Of a stretch of DNA of 17,511 bases, positions 5,458 to 13,853 are shown in pieces. The stretch covers positions 1 to 17,511 of the forward strand of contig JBDSUJ010000111.1 of assembly GCA_039927815.1 (NCBI GenBank), written 5' to 3'. The notes beneath the pieces are model-generated. The model worked only from the letters and a program-made list of their open reading frames with translations, was not told the DNA's origin and did no database searches. Positions within the stretch are counted from its first letter, which is position 1. Every line of letters starts with the position of its first letter. Position numbers and translations under genes: made by a program. The DNA is from Croceibacterium_A sp039927815. Lineage in GTDB: Bacteria; Pseudomonadota; Alphaproteobacteria; Sphingomonadales; Sphingomonadaceae.

Positions 5458-7344
5458 TCACCGGGTGTCGAATACCAGCAGCATGTTGCCCGGCATCTTG
5501 CTGAGGAAGCCGTAGCCCGAATTGACGATCAGCTGGCCTCCGACCGCGAGCGGCGCCGCGCCGGCACTGATCGAGCCGCCATGCCCGGCTGTGCCGTTGA
5601 CCGAGGTGTAGGCCACGTTGGTATCCTTGTCCCACAGCAGCTTCCCGTCGATTGCATCGAAGATTCGCAAGTGGCCGTCGGTGGAACCAGCGAACACCAG
5701 TTCGGGGGTGACGGTGATCGCGGCCGAGTAACCGGGTTGGCAGAAGGGCCGTCCGCCGCACACATTGGGCGCCGGCGCCGACCACACGGGGGCGCCTGTG
5801 GCTATGTTCAAGGCGTAGAGCCCCGGGCGCGCGTCGGCGTCGGGAGCCACCCCGTCGGGAAAATCGCTCACTGGCAGGTAAACCAGCCCATTGGCCGCCG
5901 CCAAGCCGAAGTGAATGCCGCCGAACACCCCGCCACGGCCCACTTTGCGTTTCCAGATTACTCGGCCGGTATCGGGATCAAGTGCGTAAGCCTCGCCCGA
6001 TTTTTGCCCGGCTAGCAAGTATGCCTTGCCGTCCGGTCCGGTGGCCAGGATCGCGGCGGAGCCGAAATCATGGTCGGGGCCGTTTCCCTGCGGACAGCTG
6101 CCGGGCGCCTTGGACATGCACGCGGCGTTCCACATGTCGTCGGGCTCGACCTGGCTGACCCATTTGATGCGTCCGCTATCGCGGTCGAGTGCGACGATCG
6201 CATCGCTCCGCTCGGTTGCAGGCTGGGAATAGTTGTCGCCCGTGGTCAGGTAGATTTGGCGGCGCGCATCGTCGATCACCGGGGTGGACCAGGTCGAGAC
6301 CCCAGAGGGACCCATGATCGCGGTGCCCGCGCCGGTCGTGCCGATTCGCTTGGCGGGTTGGTCGATCAGGTAGCTGCGCCAGCGCTCCTTGCCAGTCATC
6401 GCGTCGAGCGCGAGGAGCGAGCCGCGGAACGTGCAGCAAGCGTAAGTCGGGACCATCGCCGCCGGTTCTTCGAGTGAGGACACCGGCACATAGAGCACCC
6501 CGTCGTGCAGCGCCGGAGTGCCGGTCATGGTGCGCGTCGGATGCGGGTCGATCGAGCGCTTCCACCTGAGCTTGCCGGTCACCGCGTCGAGCCCATAAGC
6601 ATTACCAAGCGTATCGCCGAAATAGACCAGCGGTGCCGCCTTCGTGTCGCCTGCCCGCCACGGGCTGACAGTCACCCCAGTCCGCACCGCGGCTGAAGCG
6701 GCATACGTCCACCGAGCGCACCCGGTCTCCTGGTCGAGAACGTAGAGCACGCCGTCATTGCCCCCGACGTAGATCGCGCCGCCGGCCAGCGCCGGCTGCG
6801 AATGGGCGTTGATCGCGTTCGGGAAGGCGAACGCCCACTTGAGCTTGAGACGCGAGACATTGGCCCTGCCGATACCCGCGGTTTGCGAAGAGATCGCGTG
6901 AGTGTTGCCGGCATCGAGGCCCCAGCCGGGAAATACCGGCGGCTTTGATCGGTCAAACCGCGCGGCCTTGCCCCGGCACATCAGTGGACCGGCCACCGCC
7001 GCCCCAGAGCCGAGCGCGCGCTTGGCGAGATATTGCGCGACGTCGGCCTTCTGAGCCGGAGTGAGCGATGACGCTTGCTGCATCATCGGCCCCGTCGTCA
7101 GCGCGCGCAGGATCGATTCGGGGGCAAGCATGCCGAGCGCACCGGGCGCAGGCGCGTGGCTGCCCGGATTCTCGTGGCACGAAGCGCAATGCGCCCGATA
7201 AATTCCCGCGCCGGCGGCAAATGGTGGTGTGGGCGGGCTGTCCGATGACTGCGCCGCCAAACCCGCCGACGCCATTAGCAACAAAGGTGCCAGCAATTTC
7301 GCTACCGCGAGCAGGCGGGTCGCCAATCCCCGTTCAACGCTCAT
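5458..7344 (-). CDS. Secreted cytochrome c-PQQ quinohaemoprotein dehydrogenase, polyvinyl-alcohol dehydrogenase-like
   Basis: The 628-residue exported enzyme has a signal peptide at about 1-31 (basic MSVERGLATR, then a hydrophobic core ending GLAAQ). An N-terminal cytochrome c domain (about 43-115) carries a CxxCH haem site, Cys53/Cys56/His57, and a likely Met ligand near 87-88. A PQQ beta-propeller (about 135-628) has repeated LDxxTGxxxW blades (for example 203-212, 312-322, 385-395, 454-464) and a vicinal Cys303-Cys304 in ACCTFRGSLLALDA, typical of quinoprotein dehydrogenases. The order haem then PQQ matches known polyvinyl-alcohol dehydrogenases of sphingomonads rather than the reverse order of quinohaemoprotein ethanol dehydrogenases. 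Such enzymes oxidise alcohols in the periplasm and pass electrons to cytochrome c. The start at 7344 has a GGAAGAGGA ribosome site. It lies 62 bases after the GMC gene. The actual substrate is unproven. Confidence 0.87.
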   Translation of the reverse strand: MSVERGLATRLLAVAKLLAPLLLMASAGLAAQSSDSPPTPPFAAGAGIYRAHCASCHENPGSHAPAPGALGMLAPESILRALTTGPMMQQASSLTPAQKADVAQYLAKRALGSGAAVAGPLMCRGKAARFDRSKPPVFPGWGLDAGNTHAISSQTAGIGRANVSRLKLKWAFAFPNAINAHSQPALAGGAIYVGGNDGVLYVLDQETGCARWTYAASAAVRTGVTVSPWRAGDTKAAPLVYFGDTLGNAYGLDAVTGKLRWKRSIDPHPTRTMTGTPALHDGVLYVPVSSLEEPAAMVPTYACCTFRGSLLALDAMTGKERWRSYLIDQPAKRIGTTGAGTAIMGPSGVSTWSTPVIDDARRQIYLTTGDNYSQPATERSDAIVALDRDSGRIKWVSQVEPDDMWNAACMSKAPGSCPQGNGPDHDFGSAAILATGPDGKAYLLAGQKSGEAYALDPDTGRVIWKRKVGRGGVFGGIHFGLAAANGLVYLPVSDFPDGVAPDADARPGLYALNIATGAPVWSAPAPNVCGGRPFCQPGYSAAITVTPELVFAGSTDGHLRIFDAIDGKLLWDKDTNVAYTSVNGTAGHGGSISAGAAPLAVGGQLIVNSGYGFLSKMPGNMLLVFDTR

Positions 7345-7406
7345 CGTCGTGTCCTCTTCCAAGCCCGTTGTGGCACGATCCGCGCTTCGAGCAACCGTGG
7401 ATGCGT

Positions 7407-9026
7407 TTACGGATATTCGGGGGGAAGGTTGCGCCCCCGGATCAGATCGGCCGCCTTTTCGCCGATCATCATGCACGGCAGGTTGGTATTGCCGCTCGGC
7501 AGCGCGGGCATGATGGAAGCATCGGCAACGCGCAGGCCAGCGATGCCGCACACCTTCAGTTCGGCGTCGACGACCGCGTCCGCATCCACGCCCAGACGAC
7601 AGGTGCCGACTGGGTGCGCGCGGTGGCCCGCATTGGCGCGAATATACGCCTCGAGTTCGGCATCGCTTTGGTGCCCCGGCCCGGGGCTGACTTCACACCG
7701 GATCAGCTCGCGGAATGGACTCTGCTCGTAGATCGAGCGGGTAAGCCGCACGGCCCGGACCATTCCCGCGAGATCGCCCGGCTCGCTCAGCAAGTTCATC
7801 AGGATGCGCGGGGGGTCGCGCGGGTCGGCCGAGCGCAATTTGATCCACCCCCGCGACTGGGGATGCAGGAATCCCGTCCGCACCGACACCCGTGCCGGGG
7901 GTCGGCGCTGCAAGCCCGGCCACCACAATCGCGCGTCGCCGCTCAGCGGCAAGCACATCATCTGCACATCGGGCCGATCGAGGCCGTCCCGCGTGCGGGC
8001 GAACACGTTGGCCATGGTTCCAGTTTGAGAGAACGGGCCGTGGCCGTTCGCGAACCACCGCGCGGCGGCGATCGAGGCCCGGTCGGCGCGTAGGTGTTTG
8101 CTGAGGCCCTCGTTACCAATGAGTTCGTACTCGACGATCAAGTTGGGATGCTCGGCAAGATTATGACCCACTCCGGGGAGATCGTGGACCGGCACGATGC
8201 CAACTGCGCGCAGGTCATCCGCCGGGCCGATGCCCGATAGCAGCAGTAATTGCGGAGAGCCGTAGGCACCGGCCGAGACGACGATCTCCCGCGTGGCATT
8301 GATCACGCGTGACCCCAGATCGACCGCCACCGCGCGGCCGCGCTCGACGATGATGCGGCGGACCAGTGCGCCGGTTGCAATCGTCAAATTCTGGCGGCCT
8401 TGCGCCGGATCGAGATAAGCCCGCGCCGAACTCACTCGCCGCCCGTCGAGTACGGTCGACTCCATGCGCGACATTCCATCCTGTGCCGCTCCGTTCACGT
8501 CGTCGCACAGGGCGATCCCGGCGGCCTCGGCCGAGGCCTGCAGCGGCTCCCACAACAGATCGTCGCCGCGGATCGGCGAAATTGCCACCGGGCCGTCATC
8601 GGCATGGTAGGGACCGGCTCCACGCCAGCTCGTCTCGAGCCGTTTGAAGTACGGCAGGACCTCGGCATAGCTCCACCCGGAAAGGCCAGCTTCCGCCCAG
8701 CGATCATAGTCGCGCCGGTTACCGCGTACCGCGATCATCGCGTTTACCGCCGAAGTACCCCCGAGTGTCCGCCCGCGCGGCAAGGCCAGCGTGCGTCCGC
8801 CCAGTCCCGGTTCCGGCTCGGAAGTGAACTGCCAAGTCCCGAATCGGCTGAACGCGACTCGCGCAAATGCCAGCGGCATTCGTTGCAAGGGGTGCGGCGT
8901 TCGCCCGCCGGCTTCTAGCAACAGCACGGACACCGCCGGGTCCTCGCTCAGCCGCGCCGCCACGACCGCGCCCGAGGAGCCCGCGCCGATAACGATGTAG
9001 TCGTAGCAGCGCTTCATGGACCGCAT
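7407..9026 (-). CDS. GMC-family FAD-dependent alcohol dehydrogenase/oxidase
   Basis: The 539-residue glucose-methanol-choline oxidoreductase uses FAD to oxidise an alcohol. Seen: N-terminal dinucleotide-binding loop YIVIGAGSSGAVVAARLSED (10-29) and LLLEAGG. GMC signature 1 lies around PRGRTLGGTSAVNAMIAVRGN (83-103) and signature 2 around VVSAGAYGSPQLLLLSGIGP. The C-terminal catalytic part has HPVGTCRLG (His471) and PSGNTNLPCMMIGEKAADL (Asn513-Asn515). Length is normal and no signal peptide is present. The family includes choline dehydrogenases and the polyethylene-glycol dehydrogenases of sphingomonads; this sequence alone cannot choose. The ATG at 9026 is used; an ATG three codons in (9017) is equally possible, as neither has a clear ribosome site. 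It appears to be the first gene of the GMC > PQQ dehydrogenase > dioxygenase series. Confidence 0.9.
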   Translation of the reverse strand: MRSMKRCYDYIVIGAGSSGAVVAARLSEDPAVSVLLLEAGGRTPHPLQRMPLAFARVAFSRFGTWQFTSEPEPGLGGRTLALPRGRTLGGTSAVNAMIAVRGNRRDYDRWAEAGLSGWSYAEVLPYFKRLETSWRGAGPYHADDGPVAISPIRGDDLLWEPLQASAEAAGIALCDDVNGAAQDGMSRMESTVLDGRRVSSARAYLDPAQGRQNLTIATGALVRRIIVERGRAVAVDLGSRVINATREIVVSAGAYGSPQLLLLSGIGPADDLRAVGIVPVHDLPGVGHNLAEHPNLIVEYELIGNEGLSKHLRADRASIAAARWFANGHGPFSQTGTMANVFARTRDGLDRPDVQMMCLPLSGDARLWWPGLQRRPPARVSVRTGFLHPQSRGWIKLRSADPRDPPRILMNLLSEPGDLAGMVRAVRLTRSIYEQSPFRELIRCEVSPGPGHQSDAELEAYIRANAGHRAHPVGTCRLGVDADAVVDAELKVCGIAGLRVADASIMPALPSGNTNLPCMMIGEKAADLIRGRNLPPEYP

Positions 9027-9096
9027 GGTGGCCGCGAACGTGGTCCCAGTCTACGATCTCGCTAATCGCAAGTCGGCGTTTTCAAATGTGGTCCAG

Positions 9097-9111
9097 CCGG
9101 CTATCAGCCGG
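9097..9111. promoter_or_regulatory. Short hairpin next to the start of the broken membrane-protein gene
   Basis: CCGGCT and AGCCGG flank a 3-base loop, ending two bases before the ATG at 9114. On the plus-strand mRNA this would occupy the place where a Shine-Dalgarno should be, and none is otherwise seen. It could be a translation-blocking hairpin, a small operator in the divergent gap with the GMC gene (9027-9113), or chance in GC-rich DNA. Confidence 0.25.
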
Positions 9112-9113
9112 TC

Positions 9114-9661
9114 ATGTTTGAAGGGTGGGGCGAATTCTTCCTGTTGGCGGGATCGGCCGCGGCCGTGCTGATCGGCCTGATCTTCGTTGTCGTGACGCTG
9201 ATGCACGATCGACCGCGCGCCACGGTGCTGACCGGCTCGCGGATTTACATGGGTCCAATCGTGTTAAACATGAGCCTGGTCCTCGCGCTCAGCGCGGGCG
9301 CATTGTCCCCGGGCATCCGCCCTTCGGGGTTTGCCGCAATCGCAACGCTGGCCGCCCTGTGGGGACTTGGCCGCGCGCTATATTCGCTGGTGGCAATTCG
9401 TCGCCTAAACGCACACGACGACGTTCACTGGACTGACGTGTGGTTCTATGGCGTCATTCCGGCCGTCATCTACTTGCGCTTACCGGAGTTGCGTTCGCGG
9501 GTTGGCGAGGCGTTGCGTGGTCCCCTCACGGCATCGCTGCGGTGATCACCGGCTTGCTGTTGATCAGCATCCGCAACGAATGGGACCTAATCACCTGGCT
9601 TGCGCCGCGATCCGACACCGACCCGGCGTTCAATCACTCAGCCGCGCCAGCCCAGGACTGA
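9114..9661 (+). pseudogene. Multi-pass membrane protein of unknown function, split by a -1 frameshift near 9476
   Basis: The frame from the ATG at 9114 codes for hydrophobic helices (about residues 7-29, 47-66, 72-94, 108 onward). It runs through WTDVWFYGVIPAVIYL, then turns into an arginine-rich tail and stops at 9545. The frame one base back continues the membrane theme at once: ALTGVAFAGWRGVAWSPHGI, then AAVITGLLLISIRNEWDLIT, stopping at 9661. Joining the frames near 9476 (tac ttg|gcg ctt, that is, one G missing) gives a coherent protein of about 182 residues with four or five helices. The likely cause is a single-base deletion or a sequencing error. A programmed frameshift is less likely, as no slippery heptamer is present. 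The family is not recognised; no enzyme motif is seen. It diverges from the GMC dehydrogenase. Confidence 0.72.
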
Positions 9662-9716
9662 CAAAAACCTGATCGGCTAGTCGAGATACGTCCCGCTTTC
9701 GCCCTCGCGGATCGCG

Positions 9717-11747
9717 CTACTGGTCTAGGAAGCTGCGCATCTTGCGGCTGCGGCTGGGGTGCTTGAGCTTGCGCAGGGCCTTAGCTTCGATTTGCCGGAT
9801 GCGTTCGCGGGTGACCGAGAACTGCTGGCCGACTTCCTCCAGCGTGTGATCGGTATTCATCCCGATGCCGAAGCGCATCCGCAGCACGCGTTCCTCACGC
9901 GGGGTCAGCGATGCCAGGACGCGGGTGACGGTTTCCTTGAGGTTGGCCTGGATCGCGGCATCGACCGGGATGACCGCGTTCTTGTCCTCGATGAAATCGC
10001 CCAGGTGCGAATCCTCCTCGTCGCCGATCGGCGTCTCGAGGCTAATCGGCTCCTTGGCGATTTTCATCACCTTGCGGACCTTTTCGAGCGGCATGCTGAG
10101 GCGCTCGGCCATTTCCTCGGGCGTCGGCTCGCGCCCCTGCTCATGAAGGAACTGGCGTGAGGTGCGGACCAGCTTGTTGATCGTCTCGATCATGTGGACC
10201 GGGATGCGGATGGTGCGTGCCTGGTCCGCGATCGAACGGGTGATCGCCTGGCGGATCCACCACGTCGCGTAAGTGCTGAATTTGTAGCCGCGGCGGTACT
10301 CGAACTTGTCGACCGCCTTCATCAAGCCGATGTTGCCCTCCTGAATGAGATCAAGAAATTGCAGGCCTCTGTTGGTATACTTTTTAGCGATCGAGATGAC
10401 CAGACGCAGGTTCGCTTCGACCATTTCCTTCTTGGCGATGCGCGCCTCGCGCTCGCCCTTCTGGACCATGTTTACGATCCGGCGGAACTCGTTGAGGCTC
10501 ATGCCCGTGGCCCCGGCAATGTCGGCGATTTCCTGACGGATGCGCTCAACCGCCTCGCCCTCGGCCTCGGAGAACGTGGCCCACTTCTTGTCCTTGCGGG
10601 CCATGTCACCCAGCCACTGCTCGTCCAGTTCGTGCCCGACATAGGCGGACAGGAAATCCCCGCGCTTGATCTTGTGGCGTTCGGCTAGCCGGAGCATCTG
10701 GCCGCCGAGCGCGGTCAGACGGCGGTTGAAGGCGTAAAGATTGTCGACCAGATACTCGATCTTTGTCGCATGAAACTGGACGCTCTCGACCTCGGCGGTG
10801 AGGTTCTCGCGCAGCTCTTCGTATTTCTTTTCCTTGGCCTTAGGAAAATCGCCTCCGGCCCCGAGTGTGTCGACCCGCTCGCCCTGAATCTTCTCGAACT
10901 TCTTGAACAAGTCGGTGATGCGCGCGAAACGCTCGAGCGCCTCGGGCTTTAGCGCCGCTTCCATCTGGGCAAGCGAGAGGGTGTTGTCCTCCTCTTCCTC
11001 TTCCTCGCGGCGGCGCTGACGCGGCTCGCCGTCCTCATCGACGTCGTCTTCGTCGGCTTCCTCTTCTTCTTCCTCGGGCTCTTCGTCTTCCTTGTAGGTT
11101 GGGCCGGCGGTTTCTTCGCTGATCTCGCCCGAGTCGGCTTCCTCGTTCTCGGCCTCCATCTTCTCGACCGGTGGCTCCTTCGACAGCATCGCGTCGAGGT
11201 CGAGGATTTCGCGCAGCTGCATTTCGCCGCCGTTGAGCGCTTCGGACCACATGATGATCGCGTGGAACGTGATCGGGCTCTCGCACAGGCCCATAATCAT
11301 CGTGTCGCGGCCGGCCTCGATACGCTTGGCGATAGCGATCTCGCCCTCGCGGCTGAGCAGCTCGACCGCGCCCATCTCGCGCAAGTACATCCGCACCGGG
11401 TCGTCGGTGCGCTCGGTAGTCTCTTTCTTCTTCTTTTCGGGGACATGGCCGCTGTCGGCATCGGCCTCATCCTCGTCCGCCGCGGCAGCTTCTTCCTCGT
11501 CGGCGTCGCTTTCCTCGTCGGTCGCATCCTCGTCGGTCTCGACGATGTTGACCCCCATTTCCGAAATCGCGGACATCACGTCCTCGATCTGGTCGGTCGA
11601 CATCTGGTCTTGGGGAAGAGCTTCGTTGAGCTCGTCGACCGTGATGTATCCGCGCCGTTTCGCTTTCGCGATAAGCTTCTTGATCGTGGCCTCATTGAGG
11701 TCGATCAGCGGGGCATCGTCGGTACCGGTCGTGTCTTCGGCCGCCAT
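9717..11747 (-). CDS. rpoD: RNA polymerase primary sigma factor (sigma-70)
   Basis: The 676-residue housekeeping sigma factor directs RNA polymerase to most promoters. Seen: region 1.1 at about 12-70 (DLNEATIKKLIAKAKRRGYI); region 1.2 DPVRMYLREMGAVELLSREG (116-135); a non-conserved insert with long acidic runs (about 67-101 and 197-254). Region 2 follows at about 443-515 (EANLRLVISIAKKYTNRGLQ, the DLIQEGN core contact, FSTYATWWIRQAI for -10 recognition); then region 3 (about 525-600) and region 4 with the helix-turn-helix TLEEVGQQFSVTRERIRQIE (635-654). It ends RSFLDQ. Three bases separate it from the dnaG stop, so the pair is one operon. Confidence 0.98.
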   Translation of the reverse strand: MAAEDTTGTDDAPLIDLNEATIKKLIAKAKRRGYITVDELNEALPQDQMSTDQIEDVMSAISEMGVNIVETDEDATDEESDADEEEAAAADEDEADADSGHVPEKKKKETTERTDDPVRMYLREMGAVELLSREGEIAIAKRIEAGRDTMIMGLCESPITFHAIIMWSEALNGGEMQLREILDLDAMLSKEPPVEKMEAENEEADSGEISEETAGPTYKEDEEPEEEEEEADEDDVDEDGEPRQRRREEEEEEDNTLSLAQMEAALKPEALERFARITDLFKKFEKIQGERVDTLGAGGDFPKAKEKKYEELRENLTAEVESVQFHATKIEYLVDNLYAFNRRLTALGGQMLRLAERHKIKRGDFLSAYVGHELDEQWLGDMARKDKKWATFSEAEGEAVERIRQEIADIAGATGMSLNEFRRIVNMVQKGEREARIAKKEMVEANLRLVISIAKKYTNRGLQFLDLIQEGNIGLMKAVDKFEYRRGYKFSTYATWWIRQAITRSIADQARTIRIPVHMIETINKLVRTSRQFLHEQGREPTPEEMAERLSMPLEKVRKVMKIAKEPISLETPIGDEEDSHLGDFIEDKNAVIPVDAAIQANLKETVTRVLASLTPREERVLRMRFGIGMNTDHTLEEVGQQFSVTRERIRQIEAKALRKLKHPSRSRKMRSFLDQ

Positions 11748-11750
11748 ATT

Positions 11751-13661
11751 CTACTTCAACCTGTTCGCTGTTCGCCCGGTGCGATCTGTATCATCCGTGG
11801 CGCTGTGATCATCTAACGCTTCAGCAGCGTCATCTTTCCGGGCCCTGTGCCCGAAACGACTCGGCAATTCCAGTTTTCGTTTCGCCAACCGGCGCAGTTC
11901 CGCCGCAGTTCCTTCAGGGTCGCTGTCCCATCGCGTAGCGGTCTGCGCGAGAGCCAGGTCGAGGGCCCGCGGCTCGACGAGCAACGCGATGGCATCGGTC
12001 AAGTCCTCGCGCGCGGCCTGCTGATCAGTCCCTTCCACGAGGAACGAGAAACTGGTTGTGTCCGGCGGCGGCGTGAGGATTTCTGGTGATATGGGAGCCG
12101 GCGCGCTACCTTCAACCCTGCCAGCCCGGTCCAGCAGCGCCTCGATTGCGCCGGCGAAGCGGGGCTCGGCCGTGGCGAGATCGAGCAGGGTTTCGGTGTG
12201 AGCGGCGATTTCCTCGGGATAGCGTGCCAGCCCGGCCAGCACGGCGCGCGACAGCGTATCGCGCGAGCCGCCTTCAGAATTACGGTTGAGCGCGTCGGCG
12301 CGGCCTGGAGCCAGCGAGCCGATGGTCAACTGGCCCCACCGCTTGTTGGACTGGAACGACCGGTTGGGCTGATAGGGCGCGCGTGGTTCGCGTGGGGGAT
12401 AAGCGAACGCCGAAAACCGTTCGAGCAGGTCGCGCTTGTAGAGCGAGCGGATGTCGGGGTGCTGGATCGTCTCAACATGCTCCAGCACGCGCGCCTTAAG
12501 CCCGGCCTTGTCTTCTGGCGCGGCGAGGGGCTGGGCGTCACGCTCGCGCTTCCACAGCGTTTCGAGCAAGCTGACAGGATGGCCGAGCAGGGCTTCGAGC
12601 CCGGCCCGTCCGTCGCGCCTGAGCAGGTCGTCGGGGTCCAGTCCGGCGGGCAGGGTGACGAACTGCAACGAGTGTCCCGGCCGCAGCATTGGCAGCACCC
12701 GGCCAATGGACCGCATCACCGCGCGCTGCCCCGCGGCATCGCCGTCGAAGCACAGGATCGGTTTGTCGCATTGGCGCCACAGCAATTCGATATGCTGCTC
12801 GGTCAGCGCGGTGCCCATCGGCGCGACCGCCTCCTCGATCCCGGCGGCGGCAAGCGCGACCACATCCATCTGGCCCTCGACGACGACAATCCGTCCGGCC
12901 TGCCGGGCGGCCGGTGCGGCACGATGGAGATTGAACAGCGTACGGCCCTTGTCGAACAGCGGAGTATCGGGTGAATTTATGTATTTGGGTGCGTCTTTTT
13001 TCTCGCTGTCGAGGATACGCGCGGCAAACCCGATCACCCGGCCGCGCGGGTCGTGGAGCGGGATCGTCAAGCGGTCGCGGAAACGGTCATAGGGCGGCTT
13101 GTCGTCGACCGCGATCAGCAGCCCCGCTTCGATCAGCTGCGCCTCGTCGAATTGTGCCAGCGCCGTTTTAACGCCGGTGCGCGAGTTGGGCGCATAGCCG
13201 AAGCCGAACCGTTCGAGCGTGTGCGCGTCGAAGCCGCGCGTGGCTAGATAGTCGCGCGCCCGGGTGGCTGCGGAGGTGTCGAGGCCGGCCCGGTACCATG
13301 CTTGCGCTGCCGCCATGACGTCATGCAGCGTGGCGCGTTGCTCTGCCTGGCGCGCTGCGCGCGGATCGGGCGCAGGCATTTCCATGCCGGCCTGCGCCGC
13401 CAGTTCCTTGATCGCGTCCATGAACGCCAGGCCGCGCTGATCGGTCATCCAGCGGATCACGTCGCCGTGCGCGCCGCATCCGAAGCAGTGGTAGAATGCT
13501 TTCTCATCGTTGACGTAGAAGCTGGGGGTGTTCTCGGCATGGAACGGGCAGCACGCTTTCCACTCGCGCCCCGCGCGCTGCAGCTTGTCAGTGCGCATGA
13601 TCACGCTCGACAGCGTGACGCGGGCGCGCAGCTCGTCGAGCCATTGCGGCGACAGGCTCAT
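11751..13661 (-). CDS. dnaG: DNA primase
   Basis: The 636-residue primase makes RNA primers for replication at the fork with the DnaB helicase. Seen: a CHC2 zinc finger with Cys38, His41, Cys59 and Cys62 (CCPFHAENTPSFYV ... FYHCFGCGAHGD). The RNA-polymerase core carries YINSPDTPLFDKGRTLFNLH (227-246). The TOPRIM acidic residues are Glu262 (VVEGQMD), Asp306/Asp308 (CFDGDAAG) and the Asp342-Asp345 group (GLDPDDLL). A C-terminal helicase-interaction region (about 460-590) follows, with a basic tail. The ATG at 13661 gives the family's usual MSLSPQWLDELRARV start, although no purine-rich ribosome site precedes it; a run of eight G residues on the plus strand (13680-13687) lies just upstream. rpoD follows after three bases; no rpsU copy lies upstream on this strand. 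Confidence 0.97.
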   Translation of the reverse strand: MSLSPQWLDELRARVTLSSVIMRTDKLQRAGREWKACCPFHAENTPSFYVNDEKAFYHCFGCGAHGDVIRWMTDQRGLAFMDAIKELAAQAGMEMPAPDPRAARQAEQRATLHDVMAAAQAWYRAGLDTSAATRARDYLATRGFDAHTLERFGFGYAPNSRTGVKTALAQFDEAQLIEAGLLIAVDDKPPYDRFRDRLTIPLHDPRGRVIGFAARILDSEKKDAPKYINSPDTPLFDKGRTLFNLHRAAPAARQAGRIVVVEGQMDVVALAAAGIEEAVAPMGTALTEQHIELLWRQCDKPILCFDGDAAGQRAVMRSIGRVLPMLRPGHSLQFVTLPAGLDPDDLLRRDGRAGLEALLGHPVSLLETLWKRERDAQPLAAPEDKAGLKARVLEHVETIQHPDIRSLYKRDLLERFSAFAYPPREPRAPYQPNRSFQSNKRWGQLTIGSLAPGRADALNRNSEGGSRDTLSRAVLAGLARYPEEIAAHTETLLDLATAEPRFAGAIEALLDRAGRVEGSAPAPISPEILTPPPDTTSFSFLVEGTDQQAAREDLTDAIALLVEPRALDLALAQTATRWDSDPEGTAAELRRLAKRKLELPSRFGHRARKDDAAEALDDHSATDDTDRTGRTANRLK

Positions 13662-13853
13662 TGGCGCGAGCAGTCGATCGGGGGGGGAAGGGTCACTGGC
13701 CGATTCTACCTCAAGTCAGCGATTCGCCCCACCCAATCCTGTGCACAAGATGAGTGTTTAGCGGTGCCCGATTGTCGTATCTTTCCCCCGCCGGCGAGTC
13801 GCCGGGCGGGTCGCGCCGCGGCAGGTCATAGCCGCCTCACGGGGGACGACAGC
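13662..13853. other. Divergent gap between dnaG and the lipoprotein gene
   Basis: These 192 bases must hold the dnaG-rpoD promoter (minus) and the lipoprotein promoter (plus). Seen: on the minus strand, TAGAAT (13708 down to 13703) is a fair -10 match about 40 bases before dnaG, with no good -35 at the right distance. There is an eight-G run (13680-13687). A GC-rich hairpin at 13787-13810 pairs CCCG-CC-GGCGA with TCGCC-GG-CGGG, with one bulged G. GGGGGAC (13840-13846) is the probable ribosome site of the lipoprotein. No tRNA or open reading frame was found. Confidence 0.4.

Noticed and set aside
9436..9482. Programmed -1 frameshift in the membrane-protein gene
   Set aside because: No X-XXY-YYZ slippery heptamer or downstream pseudoknot is visible; a one-base deletion or sequence error is simpler.
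11233..11816. Plus-strand frames opposite the acidic part of rpoD, one extremely serine-rich
   Set aside because: The serine richness is the reverse reading of the Glu/Asp codon repeats of rpoD, not an independent protein.
13302..13853. N-terminal extension of the lipoprotein frame into dnaG
   Set aside because: The extension is antisense to dnaG, while the ATG at 13854 has a ribosome site and begins a perfect lipoprotein signal.
13662..13853. Possible tRNA or small RNA gene in the dnaG upstream gap
   Set aside because: No cloverleaf, T-loop motif or terminator was found; the hairpin at 13787-13810 alone is not enough.
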